Positions 1 through 6,000 of a stretch of 14,007 nucleotides of DNA are shown in pieces. Position numbers and translations under genes: made by a program. Every line of letters starts with the position of its first letter. Position 1 is the stretch's first letter. The stretch comes from an uncultured Eubacteriales bacterium (GTDB lineage Bacteria > Bacillota > Clostridia > Oscillospirales > Acutalibacteraceae), in NCBI GenBank assembly GCA_948823415.1, contig CAQKRU010000024.1, positions 1-14,007 of the forward strand, written 5' to 3'. Below the pieces are notes generated by a model, which was given only the letters and a program-made list of their open reading frames with translations, was not told the DNA's origin and did no database searches.

Positions 1-1
1 A

Positions 2-421
2 ATAGCGAATATCTTTCCAGAGCTAAAAGAGAGCTTGCAGCAGGAAAAAGAAAGCTACGAAAACTTTAGAGGGGTAACCTTTGCGAGAGAGAAGGCATTG
101 CCGCTGGTAAAAGAGGTGCTGACGAGCGAGGAGCCCAAGGATAAGTTTAAGAAGTTGTGCACGGTATTTAGCAATTTGTACGATTCTGGCGACCTGGACA
201 CAAAAGCCATCATAACCATTGTATTTTTAAATGCGATTGATGACACAACCGCGCGCGAAAACATCGGTGCGGCGGTTAGCAAAGAGCTGCAAATTGCGAT
301 GAAAGAGGCATTTAAGCTAAAAGGAAAAAAGATAAAACCAGAAAAAATAAAGAAAAAATCGACATTCATTTCCGATACACTAAGTGCAGCGCAGGCACAA
401 CAGGCTCAGCAGAGAAAATAG
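2..421 (+). CDS. Hypothetical protein, 5'-truncated by window edge
   Basis: The reading frame is open from the first complete codon at position 2 to a TAG at 419-421, so about 139 C-terminal residues are visible. A TTG at 35 could be read as a start, but the frame continues upstream without a stop, so the true start is probably outside the window. The visible part is helical-looking and highly charged. It has a Lys-rich stretch (KLKGKKIKPEKIKKK) and a tail rich in Ala and Gln (AAQAQQAQQRK). There is no signal peptide, membrane segment or catalytic motif that I recognise. It ends about 60 bases before the rpmG promoter, so it probably belongs to a separate transcript. I do not recognise the family and assign no function. 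That it is coding is likely from the length and the clean stop. Confidence 0.6.
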   Translation: MANIFPELKESLQQEKESYENFRGVTFAREKALPLVKEVLTSEEPKDKFKKLCTVFSNLYDSGDLDTKAIITIVFLNAIDDTTARENIGAAVSKELQIAMKEAFKLKGKKIKPEKIKKKSTFISDTLSAAQAQQAQQRK

Positions 422-480
422 CCACGCAAAACCCTGAAAACTCGCGAAGTATAAGCTTGCAAAAATGTGACAGAAAATAC

Positions 481-510
481 TTGACGAAAACTTGTGAATT
501 GTGGTATAGT
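481..510 (+). promoter_or_regulatory. Sigma-A-type promoter of the rpmG-secE-nusG-rplK-rplA operon
   Basis: There is a -35 box TTGACG at 481-486, an 18-base spacer and a -10 box TATAGT at 505-510. A TGG at 502-504 makes it an extended -10. It lies 83 bases before the rpmG start and after the preceding gene's stop. Transcription would start near 517, just at the foot of a leader hairpin. Confidence 0.75.
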
Positions 511-517
511 ATATTTA

Positions 518-556
518 CCTCTAAATAAAGGCTGTGTTTTTTGTGCTTTTTAGAGG
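518..556 (+). promoter_or_regulatory. 5' leader hairpin of the rpmG operon
   Basis: CCTCTAA at 518-524 is exactly complementary to TTAGAGG at 550-556, and the 25-base loop can pair further (AAAGGC with GCTTT, one bulge). The hairpin would sit at the extreme 5' end of the transcript. It has no following T-run, so it does not look like a simple attenuator. It may stabilise the mRNA or bind a regulator. I know of no named leader class that matches. Confidence 0.4.
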
Positions 557-592
557 GAGGCTAAAAATTCCGATATACCGGGAGGTGCCGTC

Positions 593-742
593 ATGCGAGT
601 AAAAATTACATTAGCCTGCACAGAGTGCAAACAGCGCAATTACGATACAATGAAAAATAAAAAAAATGATCCTGACAGGCTTGAAATGAACAAGTACTGT
701 AGGTTCTGCAAAAAACATACCTTGCACAAAGAAACAAAGTAA
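593..742 (+). CDS. rpmG: 50S ribosomal protein L33 (zinc-ribbon type)
   Basis: This 49-residue protein is a component of the large ribosomal subunit. It begins MRVKITLACTECKQRNYDT and contains the two CxxC pairs expected of the zinc-binding form of L33 (Cys9/Cys12 and Cys36/Cys39, the latter in YCRFCKKHT). Length and sequence match the family. The ATG at 593 follows the ribosome binding site GGGAGGTG at about 580-587. It is the first gene after the promoter at 481-510 and is followed after 22 bases by secE, the usual rpmG-secE-nusG order in Firmicutes. Zinc-dependent L33 copies are often paired elsewhere in the genome with a cysteine-free paralogue used in zinc shortage. That cannot be checked here. 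Confidence 0.95.
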   Translation: MRVKITLACTECKQRNYDTMKNKKNDPDRLEMNKYCRFCKKHTLHKETK

Positions 743-764
743 ATTTAAAAAGGGGGCCTTTTTT

Positions 765-995
765 ATGGCAAAGAAAGCACATGCAGATGGCAAAGTTAAT
801 GTATTTAAACGAATTGGTAAATTTTTTGTTGATTGCAAAAGCGAGCTAAAAAAAGTAGTTTGGCCAACGATTGGATCCACCTTTAAAGATACTTGGGTTG
901 TTTTATCATCAATTTTTGTTAGTGCGGTTTTTGTGGGTGCTTTAGATTACCTTTTGACTATGGGATTTGGCACAATTATGCACATTGCCAACTGA
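765..995 (+). CDS. secE: Preprotein translocase subunit SecE
   Basis: SecE clamps the SecY channel of the general secretion pathway in the cytoplasmic membrane. The 76-residue protein is the short single-span form typical of Firmicutes. A basic N-terminus is followed by the conserved amphipathic segment KSELKKVVWP at about residues 26-35 and then one transmembrane helix at about 44-66 (WVVLSSIFVSAVFVGALDYL). The ATG at 765 has an AGGGGG ribosome binding site just upstream. It lies between rpmG and nusG, the standard position, with gaps of 22 and 18 bases that indicate one operon. Confidence 0.95.
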   Translation: MAKKAHADGKVNVFKRIGKFFVDCKSELKKVVWPTIGSTFKDTWVVLSSIFVSAVFVGALDYLLTMGFGTIMHIAN

Positions 996-1013
996 TGCGC
1001 CTAGGGGGAAGTT

Positions 1014-1535
1014 ATGGCAGAAGAAGCTAAATGGTACATTGTGCATACCTACTCGGGGTATGAGAATAAGGTTGCCTCGAACCTTGAGAAGACTATTGAA
1101 AACAGGGGTTTGCGCGACTTGATTCAAGAGATCTTTGTACCTATGGAGACTGTTACTGAGATTAAAGATAACCAGAAGCGCGAGGTTGAGCGCAAAGTTT
1201 TTCCGGGGTATGTACTTATCAAGATGGTCTTGACGGATGAGACTTGGTATGTTGTGAGGAATATTCGAGGTTGCACGGGTTTTGTAGGGCCTTCGTCTAA
1301 ACCGAGCCCGCTGACTGAGGAAGAAGTTAAACGCCTTGGGGTTGAGAAAAACTCGGTAGAAGTTAACTACAGCGTGGGCGACCGGGTTGTTATTATTGAT
1401 GGCCCGTTGGAAGATAACGTGGGCACGGTTGAGGAGCTTGACACGGCTAACGATTATGTGCGAGTAAACGTTATGATGTTTGGCCGCAACACGCCGGTTG
1501 AACTGGATTTATCGCAAGTTCAGCTTGCGGATTGA
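1014..1535 (+). CDS. nusG: Transcription termination/antitermination protein NusG
   Basis: NusG binds RNA polymerase and modulates pausing, Rho-dependent termination and transcription-translation coupling. The 173-residue protein has the NGN domain at about residues 5-110. Its hallmarks are WYIVHTYSGYENKVASNLE near the N-terminus, FPGYVLIKM, and VRNIRGCTGFVG. A C-terminal KOW domain follows (about 120-172: VGDRVVIIDGPLEDNVGTV). The length is normal for the family. The ATG at 1014 follows AGGGGGAAG. It is the third gene of the operon. The downstream gap to rplK is unusually long (371 bases). Confidence 0.96.
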   Translation: MAEEAKWYIVHTYSGYENKVASNLEKTIENRGLRDLIQEIFVPMETVTEIKDNQKREVERKVFPGYVLIKMVLTDETWYVVRNIRGCTGFVGPSSKPSPLTEEEVKRLGVEKNSVEVNYSVGDRVVIIDGPLEDNVGTVEELDTANDYVRVNVMMFGRNTPVELDLSQVQLAD

Positions 1536-1839
1536 TTTATCTTTGTGATGAACGGGATTTTTTTGAATAGTGCAAGGGCGCTAATGAGGGATCGAGAGGG
1601 GCCATGAGAGGTCAGGGAACCACAAGGGACTTCCAAAAGGGCAAGTAGGCTCGAAAAGATACGAGCGCAAGGGGCCCAAGAGCGATTCCATAGAGGCGCA
1701 AGAGTCAAGAGGAGCGAAGGGGCGCAAGGGGGAAGACTTTAAAGGGACCCGGCCCCAAAAACTCGAGAAGGTCAAGAGGTTAAGATTTCGATAGCGCAAG
1801 GTTGATATCTGTTCGTCACGATGTAGGTTTTATGCCTAC
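1536..1839 (+). other. Long nusG-rplK spacer with a purine-rich, GC-rich segment
   Basis: From about 1571 to 1800 the plus strand is strongly purine-biased; my hand count over these 230 bases is about 69 percent purine and 55 percent G+C. The heptamer GCGCAAG occurs four times (1665, 1696, 1722, 1794), among many AAGGG and GAGG runs. A small hairpin GCTCG/CGAGC lies at 1649-1666. No convincing ORF with a ribosome binding site is seen on either strand. Two overlapping minus-strand frames are probably by-products of the purine bias. From 1823 to 1839 a small hairpin GTAGG/CCTAC leads directly into the L1-type leader. The role of the segment is unknown. Confidence 0.5.
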
Positions 1840-1886
1840 GGGTGGGAGGAGCCAGAAAATTTTGAACTGGTTCCGCATTTTACCAC
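1840..1886 (+). promoter_or_regulatory. Ribosomal protein L1 leader (23S L1-stalk mimic) before rplK
   Basis: GGGTGGGAGG at 1840-1849 and CCG..ATTTTACCAC at 1873-1886 reproduce the two conserved strands of the L1-binding stalk of 23S rRNA (GGUGGGAGG ... CCG ... UACCAC). GTGG at 1842-1845 pairs with CCAC at 1883-1886, and between them CCAG (1852-1855) pairs with CTGG (1867-1870). It ends 7 bases before the rplK ribosome binding site GGAGGTG (1894-1900). It is known that L1 represses the L11-L1 operon by binding such a leader. That this copy works so is inferred from the match and position. Confidence 0.8.
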
Positions 1887-1906
1887 AAATTTTGGAGGTG
1901 CAAAAA

Positions 1907-2332
1907 ATGGCTCAAAAAGTCACTGGCTTTATTAAGCTGCAAATTCCTGCTGGCAAGGCAACTCCGGCGCCACCTGTTGGTCCGGCGCTTGGTCAGCACG
2001 GTGTTAATATCATGGCGTTCACTAAGGAGTTTAATGAACGCACAAAGAACGACGCAGGGCTGATTATCCCTGTTGTCATTACGGTTTACGCCGACCGCTC
2101 GTTCACTTTTGTGACGAAAACTCCGCCGGCTGCTGTGCTTATTAAAAAGGCTTGCGGAATTGAAAGCGGTTCGGGCGTTCCGAATAAAAATAAGGTTGCA
2201 AAAATTACCCGCGAACAAGTCAAAAAGATTGCTGAACAGAAGATGCAAGACCTGAATGCTGCAAATGTCGACACTGCGATGAGTATGATTGCCGGCACGG
2301 CGCGCAGCATGGGCATAGAAGTAATCGATTGA
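1907..2332 (+). CDS. rplK: 50S ribosomal protein L11
   Basis: L11 forms part of the GTPase-associated centre of the large subunit. The frame is open from 1802, but the true start is the ATG at 1907, placed 7 bases after GGAGGTG and giving the family's usual 141 residues (MAQKVTGFIKLQIPAGKATP). Typical features are APPVGPALGQHGVNIMAFTKEFN in the N-terminal domain, TPPAAVLIKKA in the rRNA-binding C-terminal part, and the ending AGTARSMGIEV. It is preceded and followed by L1-leader-like elements and lies 57 bases before rplA, so it is co-transcribed and probably under L1 feedback. Confidence 0.97.
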   Translation: MAQKVTGFIKLQIPAGKATPAPPVGPALGQHGVNIMAFTKEFNERTKNDAGLIIPVVITVYADRSFTFVTKTPPAAVLIKKACGIESGSGVPNKNKVAKITREQVKKIAEQKMQDLNAANVDTAMSMIAGTARSMGIEVID

Positions 2333-2339
2333 TTTACCC

Positions 2340-2370
2340 GGGTGGGAGGACAGAAATCCGATTTTACCAC
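2340..2370 (+). promoter_or_regulatory. Second L1-stalk mimic, between rplK and rplA
   Basis: GGGTGGGAGG at 2340-2349 and CCGATTTTACCAC at 2358-2370 repeat the conserved strands seen before rplK, but the internal CCAG/CTGG hairpin is missing. GTGG (2342-2345) pairs with CCAC (2367-2370). The element begins 8 bases after the rplK stop and ends 6 bases before the rplA ribosome binding site AGGGAGG. L1 bound here could block rplA translation directly. The function is inferred from similarity to the 23S L1 stalk. Confidence 0.7.
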
Positions 2371-2389
2371 TTAATAGGGAGGAAAACCA

Positions 2390-3085
2390 ATGAAACACGG
2401 TAAAAAATATGTTGATAGCGCGAAGCTTATCGACAAAACTAAATTATATGATACTGACGAGGCCTTGGACCTTTGCGTTAAGACGGCCACTGCTAAATTT
2501 GATGAAACTGTTGAGGTTCACGTTAAGCTGGGGGTTGATTCTCGGCATGCGGACCAGCAGGTGCGCGGAGCTATTGTTTTGCCTAATGGAACCGGCAAGA
2601 ATATTAGAGTGCTGGCCATTTGTAAGGGCGAGAACACTAAACTAGCGCAAGAAGCCGGTGCAGACTTTGTGGGCGCAGAGGAAATGGTTACGAAGATCCA
2701 AAACGAAGGCTGGATGGACTTTGATGTGCTTATAACTACGCCAGATATGATGGCGCTTGTTGGCCGGCTGGGTAAAGTTTTGGGCCCAAGAGGCTTAATG
2801 CCAAACCCGAAGGCTGGTACAGTTGCGCCGGATATTGCTAAGGCTATTAGGGAAGCTAAGTCTGGTAAGATTGAGTATCGGCTGGATAAAACGAATATTA
2901 TTCACTGCATGATCGGGAAGGCTTCTTTTGGCAAGGATAAACTTGTTGAGAACTTTGATGCTTTGCTTGGTGCGATTGTAAAGGCAAAACCGGCGGCAGC
3001 AAAAGGGCAATATATTAGGTCTTGTGTGGTTTCGTCTACCATGGGGCCGGGCATTGCGCTTAATCCTAACAAAGTTGGGGTATAA
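2390..3085 (+). CDS. rplA: 50S ribosomal protein L1
   Basis: L1 binds the mobile L1 stalk of 23S rRNA and, in well-studied bacteria, represses its own operon. The 231-residue protein is full length. Recognisable segments are KYVDSAKLIDKTKLYD at the N-terminus, ETVEVHVKLGVDSRHADQQVRG, GLMPNPKAGTVAPDIAKAI, and the ending SSTMGPGIALNPN. The ATG at 2390 lies 7 bases after AGGGAGG. It is the last gene of the operon. Two hairpin terminators follow, and rplJ-rplL, which often come next, are absent. Confidence 0.97.
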   Translation: MKHGKKYVDSAKLIDKTKLYDTDEALDLCVKTATAKFDETVEVHVKLGVDSRHADQQVRGAIVLPNGTGKNIRVLAICKGENTKLAQEAGADFVGAEEMVTKIQNEGWMDFDVLITTPDMMALVGRLGKVLGPRGLMPNPKAGTVAPDIAKAIREAKSGKIEYRLDKTNIIHCMIGKASFGKDKLVENFDALLGAIVKAKPAAAKGQYIRSCVVSSTMGPGIALNPNKVGV

Positions 3086-3105
3086 AATATAGCATATAGA
3101 AAAGG

Positions 3106-3136
3106 TGACCAAGTATCACGTATTTGGTCATTTTTT
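3106..3136 (+). terminator. Rho-independent terminator after rplA
   Basis: TGACCAA (3106-3112) pairs with TTGGTCA (3124-3130) around a short loop with some extra pairing. TTTTTT follows at 3131-3136, 20 bases after the rplA stop. This closes the rpmG-rplA operon. Confidence 0.9.
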
Positions 3137-3146
3137 GCATAAAAGT

Positions 3147-3176
3147 AGCCCTCATTGCGATTAATGAGGGCTTTTT
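3147..3176. terminator. Second hairpin terminator, probably bidirectional
   Basis: AGCCCTCATT (3147-3156) pairs perfectly with AATGAGGGCT (3163-3172) over a 6-base loop, and a T-run completes it on the plus strand (to 3175). On the minus strand the stem is followed by ACTTTT. It can therefore back up the rplA terminator and also end the converging SASP transcript. Confidence 0.8.
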
Positions 3177-3192
3177 GATATGTTTAATTAAC

Positions 3193-3384
3193 TTACTTCA
3201 TGTTATTTTCGTATTGCTCTATCATTTTTTTTACCATCTGGCCACCGACAGAACCGGCTTCTCTAGAAGTTAATTCGCCATTGTAGCCTTCTTTAAGATT
3301 TACGCCGACTTCGTTCGCAGCTTCCATCTTAAACTTATCAAGAGCCTTACGAGCCTCTGGGACAACGACTGAATTCTTAGCCAT
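3193..3384 (-). CDS. Alpha/beta-type small acid-soluble spore protein
   Basis: Alpha/beta SASPs coat and protect forespore DNA and are degraded by the GPR protease on germination. The protein shows the family pattern: MAKNSVVVPEARKALDKFK, the GPR site region FKMEAANEVG, and the second conserved box GYNGELTSREAGSVGGQMVKKMI. I choose the ATG at 3384 (63 residues) because GGAG at 3394-3397 lies 9 bases before it. The in-frame ATG at 3390 would leave only 3 bases. It is a single-gene unit ending at the hairpin at 3147-3172. Forespore expression by sigma-G is expected for the family, but I could not identify a clean sigma-G promoter. It is strong evidence that the organism forms endospores. Confidence 0.95.
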   Translation of the reverse strand: MAKNSVVVPEARKALDKFKMEAANEVGVNLKEGYNGELTSREAGSVGGQMVKKMIEQYENNMK

Positions 3385-3687
3385 AATCATTCACTCCTTT
3401 TCAAAAATACAGATGTTATTTGCGTTTGCACTAATATTATTTGCAAAAAAAGAGCGGATTATCATCGGAAATTTGCGGATAAAATTTTGGGTTTATCTAG
3501 AATTTTTGTGATTTTGGTGCAGAATTATACAAATAGTAAAACAAAAAATTATTATATAAATATTTTGCAAAATTGGAAGGATAATATTCATATTTAGAGC
3601 GATTTTTTGAGTTTGATTGGTTTACAATTTTCGAATTATAATATAAAATCTGTATTAGAAACGTAAAATATTTGGGGGAGTCGAGTA
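3385..3687. other. AT-rich divergent intergenic region (SASP / comEA-like)
   Basis: This stretch carries the SASP ribosome binding site (AAAGGAGTGA on the minus strand, about 3391-3400) and the promoter and ribosome binding site (GGGGGAG at about 3674-3680) of the plus-strand comEA-like gene. The rest is very AT-rich, with short recurring TTTGC motifs. I see no small ORF with a ribosome binding site and no clear RNA structure. Confidence 0.5.
3621..3649 (+). promoter_or_regulatory. Sigma-A-type promoter of the comEA-like gene
   Basis: TTTACA at 3621-3626, a 17-base spacer and TAAAAT at 3644-3649. It lies 39 bases before the ATG at 3688, with a GGGGGAG ribosome binding site between. Confidence 0.6.
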
Positions 3688-4116
3688 ATGGACGTAAAGA
3701 ACAATCACGAAAAAATATTGATTATTGTGGCGCTTGTGCTGTGCGCCGGGATTTTATTTTATAACGCGTTTTTTATTCCGACGATATCGATTCCGTCGGT
3801 GATTTATGTAGACTCCGATACGCAAGGCAGCGCGGCTGGTAGCGCAAGCGATAGTTTTGAAGCGGGGATGAGTTCGAGTGTTTCTAGTGGCAGTAACGCG
3901 CAGAGCTCAAGTGGCGATTCTTCAAAGGTGAACATTAACACAGCGACGGCGGACGAACTAGACGAGAAGCTAAACGGAATCGGCCCGACGACGGCAGAAA
4001 AGATTATAGAGTATAGGACGAAGATTGGCAGGTTTTCGGACATTGAGGAGATAAAGAATGTCTCGGGCATCGGCGAGAAGACCTTCGAAAAGTTTAAAGA
4101 CACGATCTGCACTTGA
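3688..4116 (+). CDS. comEA: ComEA-like membrane-anchored helix-hairpin-helix protein
   Basis: ComEA proteins bind double-stranded DNA outside the membrane during natural transformation. The 142-residue protein has a short basic N-terminus and one transmembrane segment at about residues 9-29 (ILIIVALVLCAGILFYNAFF). A low-complexity Ser/Gly/Ala linker runs from about 48 to 78. The C-terminal tandem helix-hairpin-helix domain (80-142) has the signature VNINTATADEL, LNGIGPTTAEKIIEYR and VSGIGEKTFEKF. It is shorter than well-studied ComEA proteins and has only a linker between the membrane and the HhH domain. The ATG at 3688 has a good ribosome binding site. comEC is not adjacent, so a role in DNA uptake is inferred from the domain alone. 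Confidence 0.85.
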   Translation: MDVKNNHEKILIIVALVLCAGILFYNAFFIPTISIPSVIYVDSDTQGSAAGSASDSFEAGMSSSVSSGSNAQSSSGDSSKVNINTATADELDEKLNGIGPTTAEKIIEYRTKIGRFSDIEEIKNVSGIGEKTFEKFKDTICT

Positions 4117-4188
4117 TTGCGTTGAGGCTGCATAAAAAATAACGAGCTTGCAACCTAGATTTATCTAGCAAAAATTTTATTTTATGGT

Positions 4189-4218
4189 GCATACGGCGGC
4201 ATTTTTCCGGTAAAGATA
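4189..4218 (+). promoter_or_regulatory. Candidate sigma-F (forespore) promoter before spoIIQ
   Basis: GCATA at 4189-4193 matches the sigma-F -35 consensus GYATA. After exactly 15 bases, GGTAAAGATA at 4209-4218 matches the -10 pattern GGNNANANTW at all but one defined position. spoIIQ of Bacillus subtilis is known to use sigma-F. The caveat is that the ribosome binding site GGAGGTG (4224-4230) would lie almost at the 5' end of the message. Confidence 0.55.
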
Positions 4219-4239
4219 TACTCGGAGGTGCTGTTGAAA

Positions 4240-4968
4240 ATGAACGAGATAAAAATAAATGACGCGAAAGAAAAAAATAAAAAGAAGGGCATCAATTTTT
4301 ACGTAGCGCTGGGGATCTGCATTTTGGCGGTGGGGGTGGCTGGCTGGACTACTTATGACAGCATAAAGCGGTTTGCTGGGCCGGACGATGACGTAAATGT
4401 GTCGAACGTCTCGCAAAAATATAAGGTTAAAACAGAGAATTCGGCCAAAAACGCGGCAAGAAAGCCGACAAACAACGCCAATAGTGAATCGAAACAAATG
4501 AGCCGATCAAGACCAGCGCCGGAATCGGACGAGCAGCAGAGTGTCTCGGTAAATGCGCAGGCGAGCGGTACCATCGTTTACCCGACTTCGAAGGACATCG
4601 TCAAAGACTTTAGCGGAGAGAACCCGGTATTTTCAAAGACGTTGAATGACTGGCGCACACACGAGGGAATCGACCTAGCGGCCGAGCAAGGAAGCAAGAT
4701 AAAGTCGATTACAAACGGTAAAGTCAAGGAGATATATAACGACCCGTTATATGGCACGACCATGGTGGTGGAGCACGAGGGCGGCTTTGTGGCGTATTAT
4801 TCGGGCCTGGGCGAGACAACCTTGGTCAACGCAAACGACACAGTAGAGGCAGGCCAAGAAATAGCCTCGATCAACAACATCCCCTGCGAGGCGGCCGACG
4901 GATATCACCTGCATTTGGCCATAAAAAAAGACGGCAAATTTATCAACCCAAAAGAGATTTTAGGCTAA
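4240..4968 (+). CDS. spoIIQ: SpoIIQ-like M23 (LytM) family protein
   Basis: SpoIIQ sits in the forespore membrane and joins SpoIIIAH across the septum to form the engulfment zipper and feeding channel. The 242-residue protein has a basic N-terminus, one transmembrane helix (about 18-36), a polar linker (about 50-105) and a C-terminal LytM domain (about 112-242). Its segments GIDLAAEQGSKIKSITNGKV, NDPLYG and VVEHEGG resemble SpoIIQ closely. Both zinc motifs are intact (His141/Asp145 in HEGID; His223 and His225 in YHLH), so it may be an active endopeptidase, as in clostridial SpoIIQ and unlike the B. subtilis protein. The frame is open from GTG 4228, but that codon lies in the ribosome binding site. 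ATG 4240 is preferred; TTG 4234 is possible. A general M23 peptidase is the alternative. Confidence 0.8.
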   Translation: MNEIKINDAKEKNKKKGINFYVALGICILAVGVAGWTTYDSIKRFAGPDDDVNVSNVSQKYKVKTENSAKNAARKPTNNANSESKQMSRSRPAPESDEQQSVSVNAQASGTIVYPTSKDIVKDFSGENPVFSKTLNDWRTHEGIDLAAEQGSKIKSITNGKVKEIYNDPLYGTTMVVEHEGGFVAYYSGLGETTLVNANDTVEAGQEIASINNIPCEAADGYHLHLAIKKDGKFINPKEILG

Positions 4969-4986
4969 AAGCAAAAGCAAAAAATT

Positions 4987-5016
4987 AAGGATCACCAAAT
5001 TAGCGGTGATCCTTTT
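4987..5016. terminator. Bidirectional terminator between spoIIQ and galU
   Basis: AAGGATCACC (4987-4996) pairs perfectly with GGTGATCCTT (5005-5014) over an 8-base loop. TTTT follows on the plus strand, and on the minus strand the stem is followed by AATTTTTTGC. It serves both converging genes. Confidence 0.9.
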
Positions 5017-5037
5017 ATAAATTAAGCCTAAACTGCC

Positions 5038-5907
5038 CTAAACGCGGCTAGCAATGTCTTTTAAATAAGTTTTGAAGTCAGCACCAATTTCTGGATGATT
5101 TAACCCGACCTCAACGCAAGCCTTCAGAATGCCCAACTTATTGCCCATATCGTAGCGCACGCCGGTGAACTCCACAGCCGTAACGCCCACAGTATTCGCA
5201 AGAACCTTAATAGCGTCGGTCAGCTGGATCTCCCCGCCAACGCCAGGCTTTATAGTGTCCAAAATATCAAAAATATCCGGCGTCAAAATGCACCTGCCCA
5301 AAATGGAGTACAGCGACATTACCTGATCCTTCGCGGGTTTTTCGATCATATCGGTGCAAGAAAAAATATTCCCCTTAATGTGGTCAACCTGCAAGGAGCT
5401 GTACTTAGAGATATCCGCCGCGGGGACCTTGTTAATGCCCAAAACAGCGCGCCCAAACTCCTGATAAACGCGAATAAGCTGAGCACAAGCCGGATCGTCG
5501 CCAATAATAACATCGTCGCCATAAAGAACGGCAAAAGCATCGCCCCCAACAAAAGAACGCGCGCAGTTCACGGCGTGACCCAAGCCCAAAGTTTCCTTCT
5601 GGCGCAAAAAATAAATATTAGCAAGTTTAGAAATCCTGGCAAGATCGTCAGCCAGCTCGAATTTTCCGCAGTTTAAGATGCGTTGCTCAAGTTCTGGTGA
5701 GCGGTCAAAATGATCCTCAATGAGCTCCTTGCCGCGGTTTGTAATTATTAAAATATCTGTAATCCCCGAAGCGACGGCCTCTTCAACAATATATTGAATA
5801 GCGGGTTTATCCACAATAGGCAACATCTCTTTTGGCAAAGCCTTTGTAGCGGGCAAAACCCTAGTGCCCAGGCCGGCCGCCGGAATCACAGCCTTCGTAA
5901 TCTTCAT
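5038..5907 (-). CDS. galU: UTP-glucose-1-phosphate uridylyltransferase
   Basis: GalU makes UDP-glucose from UTP and glucose-1-phosphate in the cytoplasm, supplying glycolipid, teichoic acid and polysaccharide synthesis. The 289-residue protein has the nucleotide-binding signature AVIPAAGLGTR (GLGTR at 12-16) and the following KEMLPIVDKPAIQY. It also has ETLGLGHAVNCA, the metal-binding YGDD, and GGEIQLTDAI near the C-terminus. The ATG at 5907 gives the family's normal start (MKITKAVIPAAG), with GAGGA just upstream. The frame extends to a TTG at 5925 that I reject. It has its own promoter at 5947-5975 and ends 22 bases before the shared terminator. Confidence 0.95.
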   Translation of the reverse strand: MKITKAVIPAAGLGTRVLPATKALPKEMLPIVDKPAIQYIVEEAVASGITDILIITNRGKELIEDHFDRSPELEQRILNCGKFELADDLARISKLANIYFLRQKETLGLGHAVNCARSFVGGDAFAVLYGDDVIIGDDPACAQLIRVYQEFGRAVLGINKVPAADISKYSSLQVDHIKGNIFSCTDMIEKPAKDQVMSLYSILGRCILTPDIFDILDTIKPGVGGEIQLTDAIKVLANTVGVTAVEFTGVRYDMGNKLGILKACVEVGLNHPEIGADFKTYLKDIASRV

Positions 5908-5946
5908 GCAATCCTCAGTCCTCAAATTTTAAACAAATCAAAAAAG

Positions 5947-5975
5947 ATTATAAAACACTTTAAAAATAAAGTCAA
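5947..5975 (-). promoter_or_regulatory. Sigma-A-type promoter of galU
   Basis: On the minus strand TTGACT (plus coordinates 5970-5975), a 17-base spacer and TATAAT (5947-5952). The -10 box lies 39 bases upstream of the galU ATG. Near-consensus boxes with ideal spacing make it one of the best promoters in the window. Confidence 0.85.
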
Positions 5976-6000
5976 CGTGCAAAGCAAAAATGGCGTGACT

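Noticed and set aside
1520..1799. Two minus-strand frames opposite the purine-rich spacer
   Set aside because: They lack ribosome binding sites and their Ser/Leu/Pro-rich products follow from the strand composition bias. They may simply reflect absence of stops in pyrimidine-rich DNA.
2390..2645. Alternative 78-codon frame inside rplA
   Set aside because: It overlaps fully with the clear L1 coding frame and has no independent ribosome binding site or family likeness.
3405..3450. Possible sigma-G promoter for the SASP gene (CATCTGTA on the minus strand)
   Set aside because: The -10-like CATNNNTA has one base too many compared with CATNNTA, and no matching -35 GNATR is found at a proper distance.
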